Shown: positions 1 through 13,376, numbered from the stretch's first letter. The stretch: DNA of 64,000 nucleotides from Avena insularis (GCA_023614405.1 CM042694.1:94719285-94783284), one strand, 5' to 3'. Numbers and translations: made by a program. The notes: generated by a model from the sequence alone, not told the origin.

Positions 1-1332
1 AGAAGAGGCACTTTGTCACAATGGAATCGTATTCCTTTAAGGTTTGCCTCATCCATAGCAATTGAGTACAAGCACTAGCAGCTGCCACATACTCGGCTTC
101 GGCGGTGGAGAGAGATATACAATTTTGCTTCTTAGAAGACCAACACACCAAGGACCTCCCAAGGAATTCGCAAGCCCCAGAGGTTGATTTTCTATCATCC
201 TTATCACTAGCCCAATCTGAATCCGTGTATCCACAAAGAGAGAAAGTTGAGCCCCTAGGATACCAAATACCATAGTTTGGGGTATGAACCATATATCAAA
301 AGATTCTCTTGACCACCATCAAATGGCTTTCTTTAGGAGCCGCTTGATATCTTGCACACACTCCTACACTCAACACAATACGGGGTCTAGATGCACAAAG
401 GTAAAGCAAAGAACCAATCATGGATCGGTATACCTTTTGATCCACATCTTTACCATTTGGGTTTAGTTCAAGATGGGTCTTTGTTGCCATGGGAGTAGGA
501 GCTCCATTTAGATCTTTCATATTGAATCTCTTGAGCATATCTTGAGTATACTTAGCTTGGTTGAAGAATGTTCCTCCTCTTACTTGGTTGATCCCAAAAC
601 CAAGAAATACTCTCAATTCCCCCATCATAGACATCCGGAACCTATTAGTCATAAGCTTTGAGAATTCATCATTAAAAACATTGTTAGATGATCCAAAGAT
701 AATATCATCAACATATATTTGGCATACAAAAAGCTCCCTATTGACCTTCTTAGTAAAAAGAGCGGGATCGATTTTCCCAACCTTAAACCCACAATCTAAC
801 AACAACTTTCTAAGGTGCTCATACCACGTGTGTGGAGCTCGTTTGAGCCCATAGAGCGCCTTATCAAGTTTGTAGACGTGGTTTGGAAAGTTGGAATCCT
901 CAAACCCTCGGGGTTGCTTTACATATACCAACTCATGTAATGGACCATTAAGAAATGTACTTTCTACATCCATCTGTTGTAATTTAAAGTTATGATGTGC
1001 CGCATAAGCAAGAAGGATACGGATGGAATCAAGGCGAGCCACAGGTGCATATGTCTCTCCATAATCAATGCCTTCAATTTGAGAGAACCCTTGTGCAACC
1101 AATCTTGCCTTGTTCCTCACAACAATTCCATGCTCATCTTGCTTGTTCTTGAATATACACTTGGTGTTATAACATTATACTAATCTTTTTGCTTTTCAAC
1201 TAACTTCCATACTTTGTTTCTCTCAAAGTTGTTGAGCTCTTTGTCCATTGCTTTCAACCAATCCGAATCTTCAAGAGCTTCCCATACTTTCTTTGGTTCC
1301 ACCATGGAAATGTGTGCTTGGTGTTCACTAAT
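1..1332 (-). mobile_element. Copia retrotransposon fragment (Maximus/SIRE-like pol)
   Basis: This is the 3' part of a Ty1/Copia pol region on the minus strand. It covers the end of the linker before RT, the reverse transcriptase and RNase H, and it runs off the left edge. At its right end the coding similarity stops near 1330, where an unrelated Gypsy LTR fragment starts, so the element is truncated there. No LTR, PBS or target duplication of this element is visible. The family assignment rests on the RT wording (YVDDIIFGS, ARYQAAPKESH), which is typical of the Maximus/SIRE lineage; that is family knowledge, not a search result. Confidence 0.85.
2..1320 (-). pseudogene. Copia pol: reverse transcriptase and RNase H, with nonsense mutations
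   Basis: Reading leftward, the RT core is clear: NKARLVAQGFSQ (about 1118-1083), a TFLNG motif, YGLKRAPHTWYE, and the catalytic YVDD box. It is followed by RNase H with GYTDSDWASD and a STAEAEYVAAASA block near positions 60-130. An in-frame TGA at 296-298 separates RT from RNase H. The sequence on both sides stays in the same frame, so this is a point change (most likely CGA to TGA) and not an indel. Upstream of 1120 a second stop follows EKQKD, and the reading frame is disturbed near 1165-1180. The gene is dead. Confidence 0.85.
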
Positions 1333-1497
1333 ATGCCGTAAACGTATCTATAATTTTTGATGTTCCATGCTTGTTTTATATCTACTTTCTTATGTTTTGT
1401 TCACACTTTGAGGTATTTTTATAAATTTTATGGAACTAACCTATTAACAAGATGCCATAGTGCCAGTTGCATGTTTTCTTTTTTTGGTTTCAGAAAA
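1333..1497 (+). repeat. Gypsy LTR fragment (5' end of LTR)
   Basis: About 160 bp resemble the first part of the LTR of the Gypsy element at 3316-27570, but in the opposite orientation. Shared blocks include AACGTATCTATAATTTTTG, a CTTATGTTTTGT block and CTATTAACAAGATGCCA. The usual TGATACG terminus is replaced by ATGCCGTA, so the left end is broken at the junction with the Copia fragment. The right end fades near 1497. Confidence 0.7.
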
Positions 1498-2118
1498 GCT
1501 AGTAAAGAAATTGACATGGGTATACCCTACAGGTACTCGAGCTTGGCATATACGATCCAGATACGACAGAAGCCCACGGTGTTGCCAAGACCCAATAAAG
1601 AATTCGAGTGGCCCACAGACTCTCGATTGATTGCGAGACAAGAAGAAGCTTAAGATAGAAAGTTCAAAGGGCAAACCCTAATCTGTAACCGACTCGACCT
1701 GCTACCCGAGACCTAGCCTATCTATATAAAGGCTAGGAGGGGGCGGCGAGGAGGACAATCACAATCCTAGTTTCCACAACTCTCGCTGGATTGCATCTGC
1801 ACACCCCTGTAATCTTCGATTCCTTCGTTAATTCCAAGAGCAGACAAGCAGGAGTAGGGACCTCTACAAGGCCTGAACCTGGGTAAAACTTGCACCCATG
1901 TATGCTTGTTTTCTAGCCGATTGATGCCTCCAGCGCTCCCTCCTTCTCCAAAACCCAAGTCCATAACAATGGGCATTGATGAGTTAAACCCTCGTCAATT
2001 GGCGCCGTCCGTGGGAACTAGGAGTGCTGATGTCGCGCCTTCTTCGGACCTGTCAACCGCGATCTACAACTCTGCAACAGCAGAGATTCGCCAGCTCTTC
2101 GGCACGTTCCATGCATAG
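1498..2118 (+). mobile_element. Gypsy LTR end, primer binding site and start of internal region
   Basis: This is a different Gypsy lineage from its left neighbour. The sequence TATATAAA (1723-1730) followed by a short transcript leader looks like an LTR promoter. The LTR appears to end at 1997 (...CGTCA). It is followed at 1999-2018 by TTGGCGCCGTCCGTGGGAAC, a primer-binding-site-like block common in grass Gypsy elements. About 100 bp of internal sequence follow before similarity ends near 2110. The rest of the element is missing. Confidence 0.6.
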
Positions 2119-2434
2119 CCTGCAGCAAGTATCGAACGATTAGTTCCCTTGGGCATCTTTTTTCTGCATGCTAGTCTATAGCAAGTAGCAAACGGCTAGT
2201 GCCACCTCATTCGCTATTTAATTATAGCACCTAACTGAAGCATAAATGGGTACACACAAATAAGATAGCTAAATTTTATTGATAGATGATGGCAGATAGC
2301 TTACATGGAAAGCTACATTACAGAAAGGGTACACACACAATGGAAATATGCATTACATGAAGGGTACACACACAATGGAAATCTGCATTACATAAAGGGT
2401 ACACACACATTGGAAACCAAGTGATGCATCTAGG
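2119..2434. other. Non-coding flank of the dead trihelix gene
   Basis: There is no gene here. It is AT-rich sequence lying 3' of the pseudogene at 2435-3315 (minus strand) and contains the 35 bp tandem repeat listed separately. It may be the old 3' untranslated region, but no polyadenylation context could be fixed. Confidence 0.5.
2305..2409. repeat. Tandem repeat, three 35 bp units
   Basis: Three consecutive units begin at 2305, 2340 and 2375. Each starts ATGGAAA, contains CATTACA, and ends GGGTACACACACA. Units 2 and 3 differ at only two positions. A fourth unit starts at 2410 but breaks off after a few bases. Confidence 0.9.
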
Positions 2435-3315
2435 CTACTCATCTGAAGGAAATAGCTGATTGGATAAGTGATCAAGGGTGTTCTCATGTCGTGCTATTTG
2501 TGTTGGAGTATATCTTGTAGTGTCAACCGCCATTAGATCAATGTATTGCTTCATTTTGTCAGACTTGACCTTCTCAGAGATAGCTGCAGCATGTGATTGT
2601 GCAGCTGCTGCCATTTTTTCAATAGCTTGTGACTTCCATAATGCAATATCATTGAATTGTTGCACCGTTTCATTGAACTTCCTGCGGAGTGAGCTTTGTG
2701 ATGGCGCCTTCTCTTTGTTCTTAATTTCTTCTTTTTCTGCCATTTTCACTGTCGTTCTACCATTGGGACGATCTTCATCTGCTTCATCACTGTCCTGATT
2801 TGAAGAAGTGTAAGCTCCCGACGAGTTTATCTTTGTTCTCTTACTCATCTCTCAAATCCATATGTCTTTTTCCATTTAGCTTCGTCCTTCACTGCTCTCC
2901 ACCAATACTCTAGGGCAAATGGTTTATCCGTGTTCATCACTCTCTTGTATTCCTCTTGCACTTTATCAACAAGTTGCTGCTCAGATTGCCCACTAACATA
3001 TACTCTTCTCATTGATTAACATCTGCATTGAACTTGGCAACCATAGTGCTAGTCCTGTTCCAATGATTCTTGCATGCACTTTTGTCCTTCTTTCTGCTTT
3101 ACATGAGTGCTTGTTGAATTCATTTGCAACTTGCTGCCAGTAATGATCTGATTTCTTGCTATTTCCATGGATTAAATCAATTGAATGTTTCAACCAAGCA
3201 CCTACCAGCCATAGATTTTGTTGTTTACTCCATCTCTGCCGCCCACCACTAGGTTCCTCACCATCGCTGCCTTCATTGATTCTAACGGGCTTTTCATTAT
3301 TGTTTTCTGCACGGG
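2435..3315 (-). pseudogene. Trihelix / NAM-associated-domain protein, 3' part of a broken gene
   Basis: This is the C-terminal two thirds of a plant protein whose N-terminal part lies at 27571-28022, beyond the nested retrotransposon block. Reading leftward from 3315 it starts in frame with the other half. It gives an acidic linker, then RWSKQQNLWLVGAWLKHS and IHGNSKKSDHYWQQVANEFN, a Myb/trihelix-like DNA-binding domain. Then come EYWWRAVKDEAKWKKTYGF and a NAM-associated C-terminal region (IALWKSQAIEKMAAAAQSHA). Frameshifts lie near 3070 and near 2850, and a stop lies near 3015. Such proteins are common in grass genomes and are often tied to PIF/Harbinger transposons (family knowledge). Whether this one was a host gene or a transposon gene cannot be told here. 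Confidence 0.75.
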
Positions 3316-4726
3316 TGATGTCTACGCACTTCTATACTTGTAGACAGTTGTTGAGCCTCCAAGTGCAGAGGTTTGTAGAACAGCAACAAGTTTTCCCTTA
3401 AGTGGATCACCCAAGGTTTATCGAACTCAGGGAGGAAGTGGTCAAATGTATCCCCTCTCAAGCAACCCTGCAATCAAGATACAAGAAGTCTCTTATGTCC
3501 CCAACACACCCAATACACTTGTCAGGTGTATAGGTGCACTAGTTCGGCGAAGAGATAGTGGAATACAAGTGGTATGGATAAAAGACAATGGTGCCAGAAA
3601 ATAGCTTGATGGCGTGGAAGAGACTAAAGGCAAACTCAAATAAAGATGGAAGCAAGCAAACATGTAACATATCTAGTTGCGAATGGTGTTTCAATGTTTA
3701 GAAACAAGGCCTAGGGATCATACTTTTTACTAGTGAACACTCTCATATAAATATCTTTTTTCTTTACAATACTACTCTGAACTACTCTCCGGTTGGACAC
3801 TCTAATCCATGGTAGGGCTATAACAACACACCTTAAAGTAAGCCTTTCCCATCTAGATAACCCCACACTGTCACCTTGAGCACTAGATGGTTCCAACAAA
3901 CACCACAATTTCATAAAGACATCAAACTCCAAATATAACTCATAACAAGTATTTGTAACCTCTAGCCTAAGTGCCACCATGGTGTGCATGCTGTCGCTTT
4001 CACACACATGGGGAGAGCAGAGATCTATTAAAGCACTTGAGTAGCAAGGTAGATCTATAGATTACAAGCTCATGATCTCAATAAGATCATGCATAGAGAG
4101 AGAGAGATGAACACATAGCTACCGGTAGAACCCTTAGCCTCGAGGAAGAACTACTCCCTCATCATCATGGGAATCAACAATGGTGATGGAGATGGTGGTG
4201 CAGATCGATGGAGATAGCTCCAGGGGCACTTCCCCGTCCTGGCAGGGTGCCGGAACAGAGATTTTCTGTCCCCCGAATCTCCCATTCGGTGGCGGCGGCG
4301 CTATGGAACTTTTCGTAGCTGGAGGCTTGACTCTTTAGGGTTTTTGCATCGGGAGGCATCTTATAGGCGAAGAGGCAAGGTCGGTGGAGGCCAGAGGGGC
4401 CCACACCACCTGGTGGCGCGGCCAGGGGTCACCCGTGCCACCATATGGTGTGGCCAGGCCCTCGCCCTCCTCCGTCTCGTATTCTGGCTCCGTGTCCCCC
4501 TCGGTGAAATATTGACTTTGGCTTTTGTCCCGTCCAATTCTGAGAATATTCATTTTCGACTTTACGGAACCGTAAAGTGACAGGCAACTGACATTGTGGC
4601 ATCTTGTTAATAGGTTAGTCCAAGAAATCCTATGAAAAGTACTCCAAAGTGTGGACAAAACATAAGAAAGTAGATAAAAACCAAGCATGGAACATCAAAA
4701 ATTATAGATACGTTAGCAACGTATCA
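3316..4726 (-). repeat. 3' LTR of the non-autonomous Gypsy element
   Basis: On the minus strand it begins TGATACGTTGCTAACG and ends ...GTAGACATCA. A promoter-like TATAAGATGCC lies at 4355-4365 (read on the minus strand) and recurs in the LTR at 56816-58206. The other LTR matches it closely along its length. Confidence 0.92.
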
Positions 4727-4740
4727 ACATCCCCAAGCTT
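4727..4740 (-). other. Polypurine tract of the non-autonomous Gypsy element
   Basis: On the minus strand AAGCTTGGGGATGT abuts the 3' LTR start directly. This is the position and composition expected of the plus-strand primer. Confidence 0.75.
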
Positions 4741-6340
4741 AACTCCTCCTCGTCCTCGAGTAGGTAAGTGATAAAAAGAAAGAATAATTTTTGAGGTGAC
4801 ATGCTCCATCATAAACTTGATCAAAGTATTTGTAGAACATTCAAAGCTGGGATCATAGTACTTCAATCATAACATGAAAGACAAAGTTCTAGCAATAAGA
4901 CAAAGCAACTCTATTGCAACATGAAAAGGCACAAACAAAAGATTCATGAATAACAATGCTTTGCAAGACGTTTGATTGTTTAACATAAAGAAAACATAAC
5001 ATAGTGGTATTCAGCTTGTCCCTCATAGAGTAGCAAATATAAATGCATAGGACACCTTCAAAGTTCATAAGAGTGACTAGATACAAATAGTTTAAAACAA
5101 GCAATATCAAGTTATGCATCAATCAACTAGTCTTGGGACAATGCACATAGAACTAAGAATGGCCATTATGCTCTCAAAGTAAGTGCATAAAGGTAGAAGG
5201 TGGAGACTCAATATAATGGTGGAAGAAAGACCTTCATAGAAGGAAGCAGAGATTCAAGTTTTATAAAGATCTTCCAAAAATTATGGTACTTAATAGCTTT
5301 CAGCTCTCATTGCCCCTATCATAAGCATCTTGAAGTGATTAAGGTTAAAGTGAACAAACTATGGTGTACATGCTTGACAAAGTATAAGTTGGAAATCTCA
5401 TGTCCCTTGAATACGAGGGCCGCTCCTCATGCTACTCAAGTTTAGTCACCGGTAAGTTCTTGTCATCGTAAGTACATGTGTATCATAGAGAACCGCCAAC
5501 GAGGTACCCCTTGCCCGATGATACGGAAGAATCCCCATATCAAAATGACAAGGCAAGCAGACAACAAGCATCTCAGCAATCTTCTTATTTACCATGTGAA
5601 TATGGTGCTTTTTTCTCTCTTTCCTCTTTTCATAATCTTTTTTTTCTTTTTCTCTTTTTTTTCTCAATATGGGACTCTTTTTTTATAAGAAGAATGCTTC
5701 ATAGACAGCTCATTATGGTTACGCTACAGGTTTCCACCATGTCAGCATGGATTAGACCAGCGGCCTAGGCGTTTCTCTAACACATATACATAACACCATC
5801 GACTTACAAACCGCCCTTTTATTTCACACCGACGACATCCATAGACAAAAGAGCATGATATCAACTAGGTACAAAGTACCCGTGCAATGTTGAAAGCGTT
5901 CCCCATGACAGCATGGTTCTGCTAATCCCCAACAAATAAGTGCAAGCATATACAACATATACGACACAATGGTTCAAGTTTATTAAGGGCAAGAAAAGTA
6001 AAGTGTGCCATCAAGTTCGTGAGAGATTTAATCACTAATTTTCTCAAAACAAGTTTAATTTGGAAGGTAAACAAAAGCATGAATATACTTGGAATAGCGT
6101 AATCTAGTAGGTAGGTATGGTGGACTCTTTGGAATAACTTGGTTTAGGGAGTTGGATACATGAGTGGAACTCATACTTGGTTGTGGAGGCTAGCAAAAGA
6201 CTAGGAGCGACAAACTAAGAGAGCAATAATGGCCATAATCATGCAGAGCGACAAAACATCATTGATCAAAGCATAAAGTGATACTACAAGTTGAAAACTA
6301 AAGGATCATAAAGGCTATGGTGACTTGGGATAGTCATAAC
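4741..6340 (-). other. 3' internal non-coding region of the Gypsy element
   Basis: There is no ORF of note. It holds a pyrimidine-rich run on the plus strand (about 5610-5690). The part near 6000-6340 matches the right edge of this window (about 63610-64000, opposite strand). One shared block reads CTCACGAACTTGATGGCACAC in that orientation. The region continues at 15262 after the nested Copia. Confidence 0.75.
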
Positions 6341-8235
6341 TGTAGGGGTTCGTAGCATGGAAAACAAAAAATTTCTATCGCATACAAACAAACAAGCCAA
6401 GATCTATCTACTAGATTGCAGCAACGAGTCGATGGAATAACTCACCCTCGAAGATTCCAAAGTGTTTAACGAGAGCAGATTCTCGTGGGTGATGTAGTCG
6501 TACTCTTTCCGATCTCAAGATCGCGTGAGCGATCCTTCCAAGCGCCATGTTCCAAAGCAGCGCTCCCGATCGGTCACCGCGTTCGATTTTCGACGAAGAC
6601 CTTCCTCTCCTTGTTCCAAAGAGGCGTGGAGGTTGTAGCACTCTCCTCGTGATTCCGGCTGAACGGGCGTGGTACCGAAGTAGAGGGAAATCCTTGAGGC
6701 TTCGCCTTAAGCCGGTGCGAGTATGGTGGAGCTTATGAGAGAGGCTATTAGTGGTCTAGTAATTAGACACACCAATTAGAAGGCTCTAAACCAATTAGAA
6801 GGCTCTAAACCGAAATAGCTCTAAACCGGGGTTTAGGTCTAGGGTTTAGTTTAGAGGATAGGAACTTGTGTGTGTAAGGAGGGGAGCCCTGCCCCTCCTT
6901 ATATAGGTGGGAGGGCTGGCCGGCCAAGGGGAGGAGTTCCTCCCAAGTCGGCCTTGGGGAGGTGCGCTGCCAAGGAGGAACCCTCCTCCAACTCGGCCTC
7001 CACCAATCCTCCTCTTTTCCCACTTCCCAAAATTGCCGTTTGACTTTCAAACCAGCCGTTTGACTTTTCAATTTAGGATTTAAATAAACCCTTTATTTTG
7101 GACAGCAAGAACACCTAGTACATGATGCAATCATTCCAATATGTAATGACACATTTATGTACCCTTCCCCCTCCGAGTGCGGACATTCCGGACCTTCTAG
7201 AATGTTCCCGATGAAAACACCTAACCATTCCCCAACTCAAACGGAACTTTCCTTATATGAATCTTATTCTCCGGACCATTCCGGATCACCTCGTGATATC
7301 CCGGATCCCATCCGAGACTCCGAACAACATTCGGTCTCTTTCTCATAATACCATAACTACTCAAACAACGTCGAATCCTTAAGTGTGTCTCCCTACGGTT
7401 CGTGAATTATGCGGACATGATCGAGACACTTCTCCGAACAATAACCAATAGAGGAATCTGGAAATTCATATGGCTCCCACATATTTCTATGATTACTTTG
7501 CGATCGAATGAACCACTTACATACGATACCAATTTCCCTTTGTCTCACGATATGTTACTTATCCGAGGTTATGATCGTCGGTATCTCCGCATACCTAGTT
7601 CATCCTCGTTCGATAAGTACTCTTTTCTCGTTCGTGATATGTGATCCCTTGTGACCAAGTCACATGCTTGCAAGCTAATTGGATGACATTTCACCGAGAG
7701 GGCCCAGAGAATATCTATCCGTCATGTGGATGGACAAATCCCACTCTTGATCCATGTGTTTCAACCAATACTTTCCGAACACTCAATGCCACCTTTATAG
7801 CCACCCATTACGGTGTGGTGTTTGATGACATCAAAGCATCCATCCAGTAAAGGTGATATGCATGATCTCATGGTCGAAGGAATTAGGTTACTATGTATCA
7901 GAAAGCATATAGCAATTGAACTATTGAAATGACTTGATCTTTATGCTACGCTTGTCTATAGGAGTATGTCCACCATATCATTCTCCTAACGATATGATCT
8001 TGTTGTTGATAACATCTCAATGTTCATGATAGGGAAACCACAATCATCAATCAACCAACAAGCTAGTGAAGTATAGAGGCTATACTAGGGACTTCAAATT
8101 AAGTTTACAAATCACACAAGTATTAATGGTTTCCTTGTTAATACTATTATAGCATGAATGTAAACATTTATCATAAACACAAAGATATATAATAATAACT
8201 ACATTTATTATTGCCTCTAGGGCATATCTCCAACA
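6341..8235 (-). repeat. 3' LTR of Copia element A
   Basis: Its plus-strand edges are TGTAGGGGTTCG and GGGCATATCTCCAACA. It matches the 5' LTR at 13377-15256 over long stretches. The differences fall in short GC-rich patches. Confidence 0.95.
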
Positions 8236-8250
8236 GTCTCCCACTTGCAC
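8236..8250 (-). other. Polypurine tract of Copia element A
   Basis: The minus strand reads GTGCAAGTGGGAGAC immediately before the LTR. This is the usual BARE-type tract; the same bases lie at 20295-20309 in element B. Confidence 0.75.
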
Positions 8251-8473
8251 TAGAGTCATCTAATCTAGATTACATGGTAATATACCGAACACCCATGGCA
8301 GTTTGGTGTTGGTCATGTTTTGCCCTCGGGAGGTTTAGTCAACGGATCCGCCACATTCAGATCTGTGTACTTTGCAAATCTTTATATCCCCATCCTGGAT
8401 ATGTTCTCGAATAGCGTGGAAACGCAGCTTGATATGCTTCACTTCTTGTGTGACCTTGGTTCTTGCGCATTGG

Positions 8474-11400
8474 CTATGGCGCCCATGTTATCACAAGAGA
8501 TAGACATTGGGTCCAGCGACTAGGAACCACACCCAGCTCTGTAATGAACTCTTTCATCCATATCGCTTCTTGTGAAGCCTCCGAAGCAGCCATGTATTTC
8601 GATTCAGTTGAAGATCTCGCCACAACGCTTTGCTTTGCACTCCTCCAGCTAACTGCTGCACCATTCAAAATAAATACGTATCCAGATTGTGATTTAGAAT
8701 CATCCGGATCGGTGTTCCAACTAGCATCGGTGTAACCATTAACAACGAGCTGTTCATCACCTCCACAAGAAAGAACCATATCCTTAGTTCTTCTCAAGTA
8801 CTTAAGGATGTTTTTGACCGCTGTCCAATGATCCACTCCTGGATCACTTTGATATCTGCTAGTTAGACTAACAGCATATGCGATGTCGGGTCTAGTACAT
8901 AGCATGGCATACATTAGAGATCCTATGGCTGAGGCATAGGGAGTCTTACTCATCTTTTCTCTATCTTACGATGTCGGACTTTGAGTTTTACTCAAGGTCG
9001 ATAGCAACATGGGCAAGAACCCTTTCTTGCTATCTTCCATTCCAAACCTTTTTAGAACTTTGTCCAAACATGTACTTTGTGACAATGATATTTGGCGTTT
9101 CGATCTATCTCTATAAATCTTTATGCCTAATATGTAAGCTGCTTCGCCAAGATCCTTCATTGAAAAACTATTATTCAAATACTCTTTGACACTATTAAGA
9201 AGGTCTACATCATTCCCAATCAACAATATGTCATCCACATACGTATTAAGAATGCTCTGAGCTCCCACTCACTTTCTTGTAAATACAAGCTTCTCCATAA
9301 GTTTGTATAAAACCAAAACTTTTGATTACCTTATCAAACGTTGATTCCAACCGGGATGCTTGCTTCAATCCATAAATGGACCGTTGAAGCTTGCATACCT
9401 TGTTAGCATCTTTAGGATCGACAAAACCCTTGGGTTGCATCATATACAACTCTTCATCAATGTCTCCATTGAGGAATGCTGTTTTGACATCCATCTGCCA
9501 TATCTCATAATCATAATATGCAGCGATTGCTAACATAATCCTGACAGACTTTAGCTTCGCTACCGGTGAGAAAGTCTCATCGTAGTCAACTCCTTGAATT
9601 TGTCGAAACCCTTTTGCGACAAGTCGAGCTTTATAGATAGTAACATTACCATCAGCATCTGTTTTCTTCTTGAAAATCCATTTGTTCTCGACAGCCTTCC
9701 GCCATCCGTAAGTCCACCAAAGTCCATACTTGGTTTTTTACATGGATCCAATCTCGGATTTCATGGCTACTTGCCATTTATTGGAATCTGGGCTCATCAT
9801 CGCTTCCTCATATGTCTCGGGGTCATCGGTGTTGTCCACCAACATGACATTCATAACGGAATCATACCAATCTGGAGTGGTACGAGTTCTTGTTGACCTC
9901 CGAGGCTCTGTAGTAACCTCAACCGAAGTTTCATGATCACCATCATTAGCTTCCTCTCTTATTGGTGCAGGCACCACAGGAACTTCTTCCGGTCTGCGCT
10001 ACTGCAATTCGAGAGAAGGTTCGACAACCTCGCCGAGTTCTACTTTCCTTCCAGTCACTTCTTTCGAGAGAAATTCCTTCTCTAGAAAGGATCCATTCTT
10101 AACGAAGATTTTGCCTTCGGATCTATGATAGAAGGTATACCCAATAGTTTCCTTGGTATCCAATGAAGACGATTTTTCCGCTTTGGGTTCAAGCTTGTCC
10201 GCTGTAACTTCTTTACATAGGCTTCGCATCCCCAAACTTTAAGGAACGACAATTTAGGTTTCTTCCCAAACCATAATTCATATGGTGTCGTTTCAACGGA
10301 TTTAGACGGTGCCCTATTTAAAGTGAATGCTGCTGTTTCTAATGCATAACCCCAAAATGATAGCGTAAATCATAAGTGACATCATAGAACGAACCATATC
10401 TAAGAGAGTTCGATTACGACGCTCGAGACACACCATTACTGTTGTGGTGTTCGGCGGTGTCAATCTGCGAAAGTATTCCACATTTCTTCAAATGCTCGCC
10501 AAACTCGTAACTTAGATATTCACCTCCACGATCGTAACGTAGAAATTTAATCTTCTTGTTACGTTGATTCTCTACCTCACTTTGAAACTCCTTAAACTTC
10601 TCGAAAGTTTCGGACTTATGTTTCATGAAATAGATATACCCATATCTACTCAAGTCATCCGTGAAGGTAAGAACATAACGATAACCACCACGTGATGCTA
10701 CACTCATTGGACCACACACATCGGTATGTATGATTTCCAATAAGTCCGTAGCTCGCTCCATCATACCAGAAAATGGAGTCTTAGTCATTTTACCCATCAG
10801 ACATGCTTCGCATCTTTCAAGTGATTCAAAATCAAGTGATTCAAGAAGTCCATCGGAATGGAGTTTCTTCATACGCTTCACTCCAATGTGACCAAGACGC
10901 AAAGGCTACATATAGGTCAATTATCGCTGATTTCAAACGTTTAGCCTCAATGTTGTTGATATGTGTATTTCCACTATCGAGATTCAATAAGAATAGACCA
11001 TCTATCAAAGGTGCATGTGCATAAAACATATTACTCATATAAATCGAACAACCATTATTCTCGGATTTAAACAAGTAACCGTCTCGCAATAAACAAGATC
11101 CCGATATAATGTTCATGCTCAACGCAGGCACCAAATAACAATTATTTAAGTATAAAACTAATCCCGATGGTAGATGAAGAGGTAGCGTGACGACCGCGAT
11201 CACATCAACCATTGATCCGATTACTACGCTCATCGTCACCTCCTTCTTCAATAGCTTCCGTTTATTCGCAGCTCTGTTTCGAGTTACAAATATGAGCAAC
11301 CGAACCAGTATCAAATACCCAGGCACTACTACGAATACTAGTGAGATACACATCAATAACATGTATATCAGATATACCTTTCTTCTTGATGTTGCCGTTC

Positions 11401-12260
11401 TTCAAATCCGCCAAGTACTTTGGGCAATTCCGCTTCTAGTGACCTTCTCCCTTGCAGTAAAAGCATTCAATTTCAGGCTTAGGTCCAGCCTTGGTCTTCT
11501 TCGTCGGCGTAACTTTCTTACCACCCTTCTTTAAGTGTCCCATTCGCTTAGACTTGCCTTTCTAGAATTTGGTGGTCTTATTGATCATCAACACTTGGTG
11601 CTCTTTCTTGATCTCCACTTATGCAGATTTTAACATAGCAAATAGTTCTGGCAACTCTTTGTTCATGTTCGCATGTTGTAGTTCATCACAAAGTTCTTGT
11701 AACTTGGTGGTAGTGATTGGAGGATGCGGTAAACCCCAAAGTATTAGGAATCACTATACCCAAACTTTGAAGTTTATTTGCGTGCCTGCACATCTTAAGC
11801 ACATGCTCACTTTGAGCTACCCTCTTCCATCTTGCGGTTAAAGAACTTTTCGAAGCTTCATAACTTTCAATTGCCGCATGAGTCTCAAAGATTAATTTGA
11901 GATCCTCGACAATATCATATGGATCGACTCTTCAAACCTTTTCTCAAGCTCTGATTCTAAACCATACAAGATAGCACACTGAACTATGGAGTACCGATTC
12001 TTCCGAGCGAGGTAAACATTCTTTACTTCATCGGTAGCATCAGTGCAGTGGGTCACCTAGCGGTGCATCCAGCACATAGGTCAAATTACCAGTGTGAGGA
12101 CAATCCTCAAATTGCGGAACCAATCCATGAAGTTGCTTCCATTGTTTTTCAACTTTTCTTTCTCTAGGAACGCATTAAAATTGATGGTAGGGCTGCCATT
12201 GATCTACAACATATTTGCAATAGTTTAGACTAAGTTTATGACAAATTGAGTTCAAATTAA
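8474..12260 (-). pseudogene. Copia element A gag-pol polyprotein, multiply frameshifted
   Basis: In minus-strand order it encodes several recognisable parts. There is a gag remnant (about 12260-11450) ending in a CCHC zinc knuckle near 11440-11480, where one codon is now a stop. The protease region follows near 11350-11280. Next are GAG-pre-integrase and integrase (10414-10902, with IIHTDVCGP and a YDRGGEY motif), the RT (about 9700-8966, with MDVKTAFLNGD, YGLKQAS and YVDDILLIGND), and RNase H (8474-8953, with GYTDASWNTDP and SSTESKYMAASEASQ). Breaks occur near 8955, 9260, 9560, 9990, 10240, 10400 and 10905. Most are small indels, several at GC-rich spots. Confidence 0.9.
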
Positions 12261-13376
12261 TTAATGAAATTAAACTAGGTGAACTCCCACTCAAAACAAC
12301 ATCCCTCACATTGTTTTAGTGATCACAGACCAAATCCACTACATCAACACCGATCATCACGAGTTGATATAGTTTTAATGGCGAACAATCATCATGTTCA
12401 TCATATCTACTATATGATTCATGCTTTACCTTTCGGCGATCCGTGTTCCGAGGCCATGTGCGTACATGCTAGGCTCGTCAAGATCAAACCTTAGCTACCG
12501 CATAAGCAAATCTGGCTTGCTTACGTTGTATTCACCCGCGGAATCAAAGACACCCGATCATCACGTGGTGTTTCAAGCGACAAGCTTTGCAACGGTGCAT
12601 ACTAAGGGTGAACACTTTGGAACTTGAAATTTATGTGCATGAGGGATCATCTTATAATGCTACCGTCGTCTACTAAGCAATACAAGATGCATAAAGGATT
12701 AACATCACATGCAATTCATAATATGTGATATGATATGGCCTTTCTTCTTTGTGCTTCCGATCTCCATCTTCAAGCACTAACATGATCTCCATCATCACCG
12801 CATAGCATCAAGGTCAATGACGCTTCTTCATGGTTGTCGTCCACCAGCTTCAACTATTACAACTATTTTGAATAGACACGCAGGTCTTAACAGAAATTAA
12901 AGACAACCATATGGCTCACGCGGTTGCCAACTTACAATAAGGAACATTGCATACATCAAATATAATCACAATCATGGCCATATCACATCATCGCACACCC
13001 TGCAAAACAAAGTTAGACGCTTCTACTTTCTTTGCATATTTTACGTGGTTTGGGGCTTTCAATAAGTGTCGTTCTAACTTACGAACAAGAACCACAACAA
13101 TGATACTAGCATTTTTGATTACCCGTTGTAAATTAGATCTGAACACTGCTCAGAGAAACATGCACCCGCAGAGCCACATATGCAATACCAGTTGCAAGTC
13201 ACGCGTGGAGCAAGTCTCATGAACGATGTCATGTAAGGTTAGCCCGCCGCTTCATCCCAACATACCGCAAGATGCAAAGTACACAAAAAGCAGTCTACAA
13301 TAAAAGCATCAACGCCCACAATGACCATTGTGTTCTACTCGGCAATGATCTACATATAGACACGGCTCGATACCCT
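12261..13376 (-). other. 5' leader of Copia element A, with degenerate primer binding site
   Basis: This is the untranslated leader between the 5' LTR and gag. Next to the LTR (13363-13376, minus strand) is AGGGTATCGAGCC. It corresponds to the initiator-Met tRNA site TGGTATCAGAGC with a lost base and an altered first part. Nothing else coding is seen. Confidence 0.7.

Noticed and set aside
1357..1653. Plus-strand open frame of 98 codons
   Set aside because: It spans the junction of two unrelated Gypsy LTR fragments, so it cannot be an original gene.
2305..2409. CRISPR-like spaced repeat
   Set aside because: The three 35 bp units are directly abutting without spacers, in a plant nuclear context; a simple tandem repeat.
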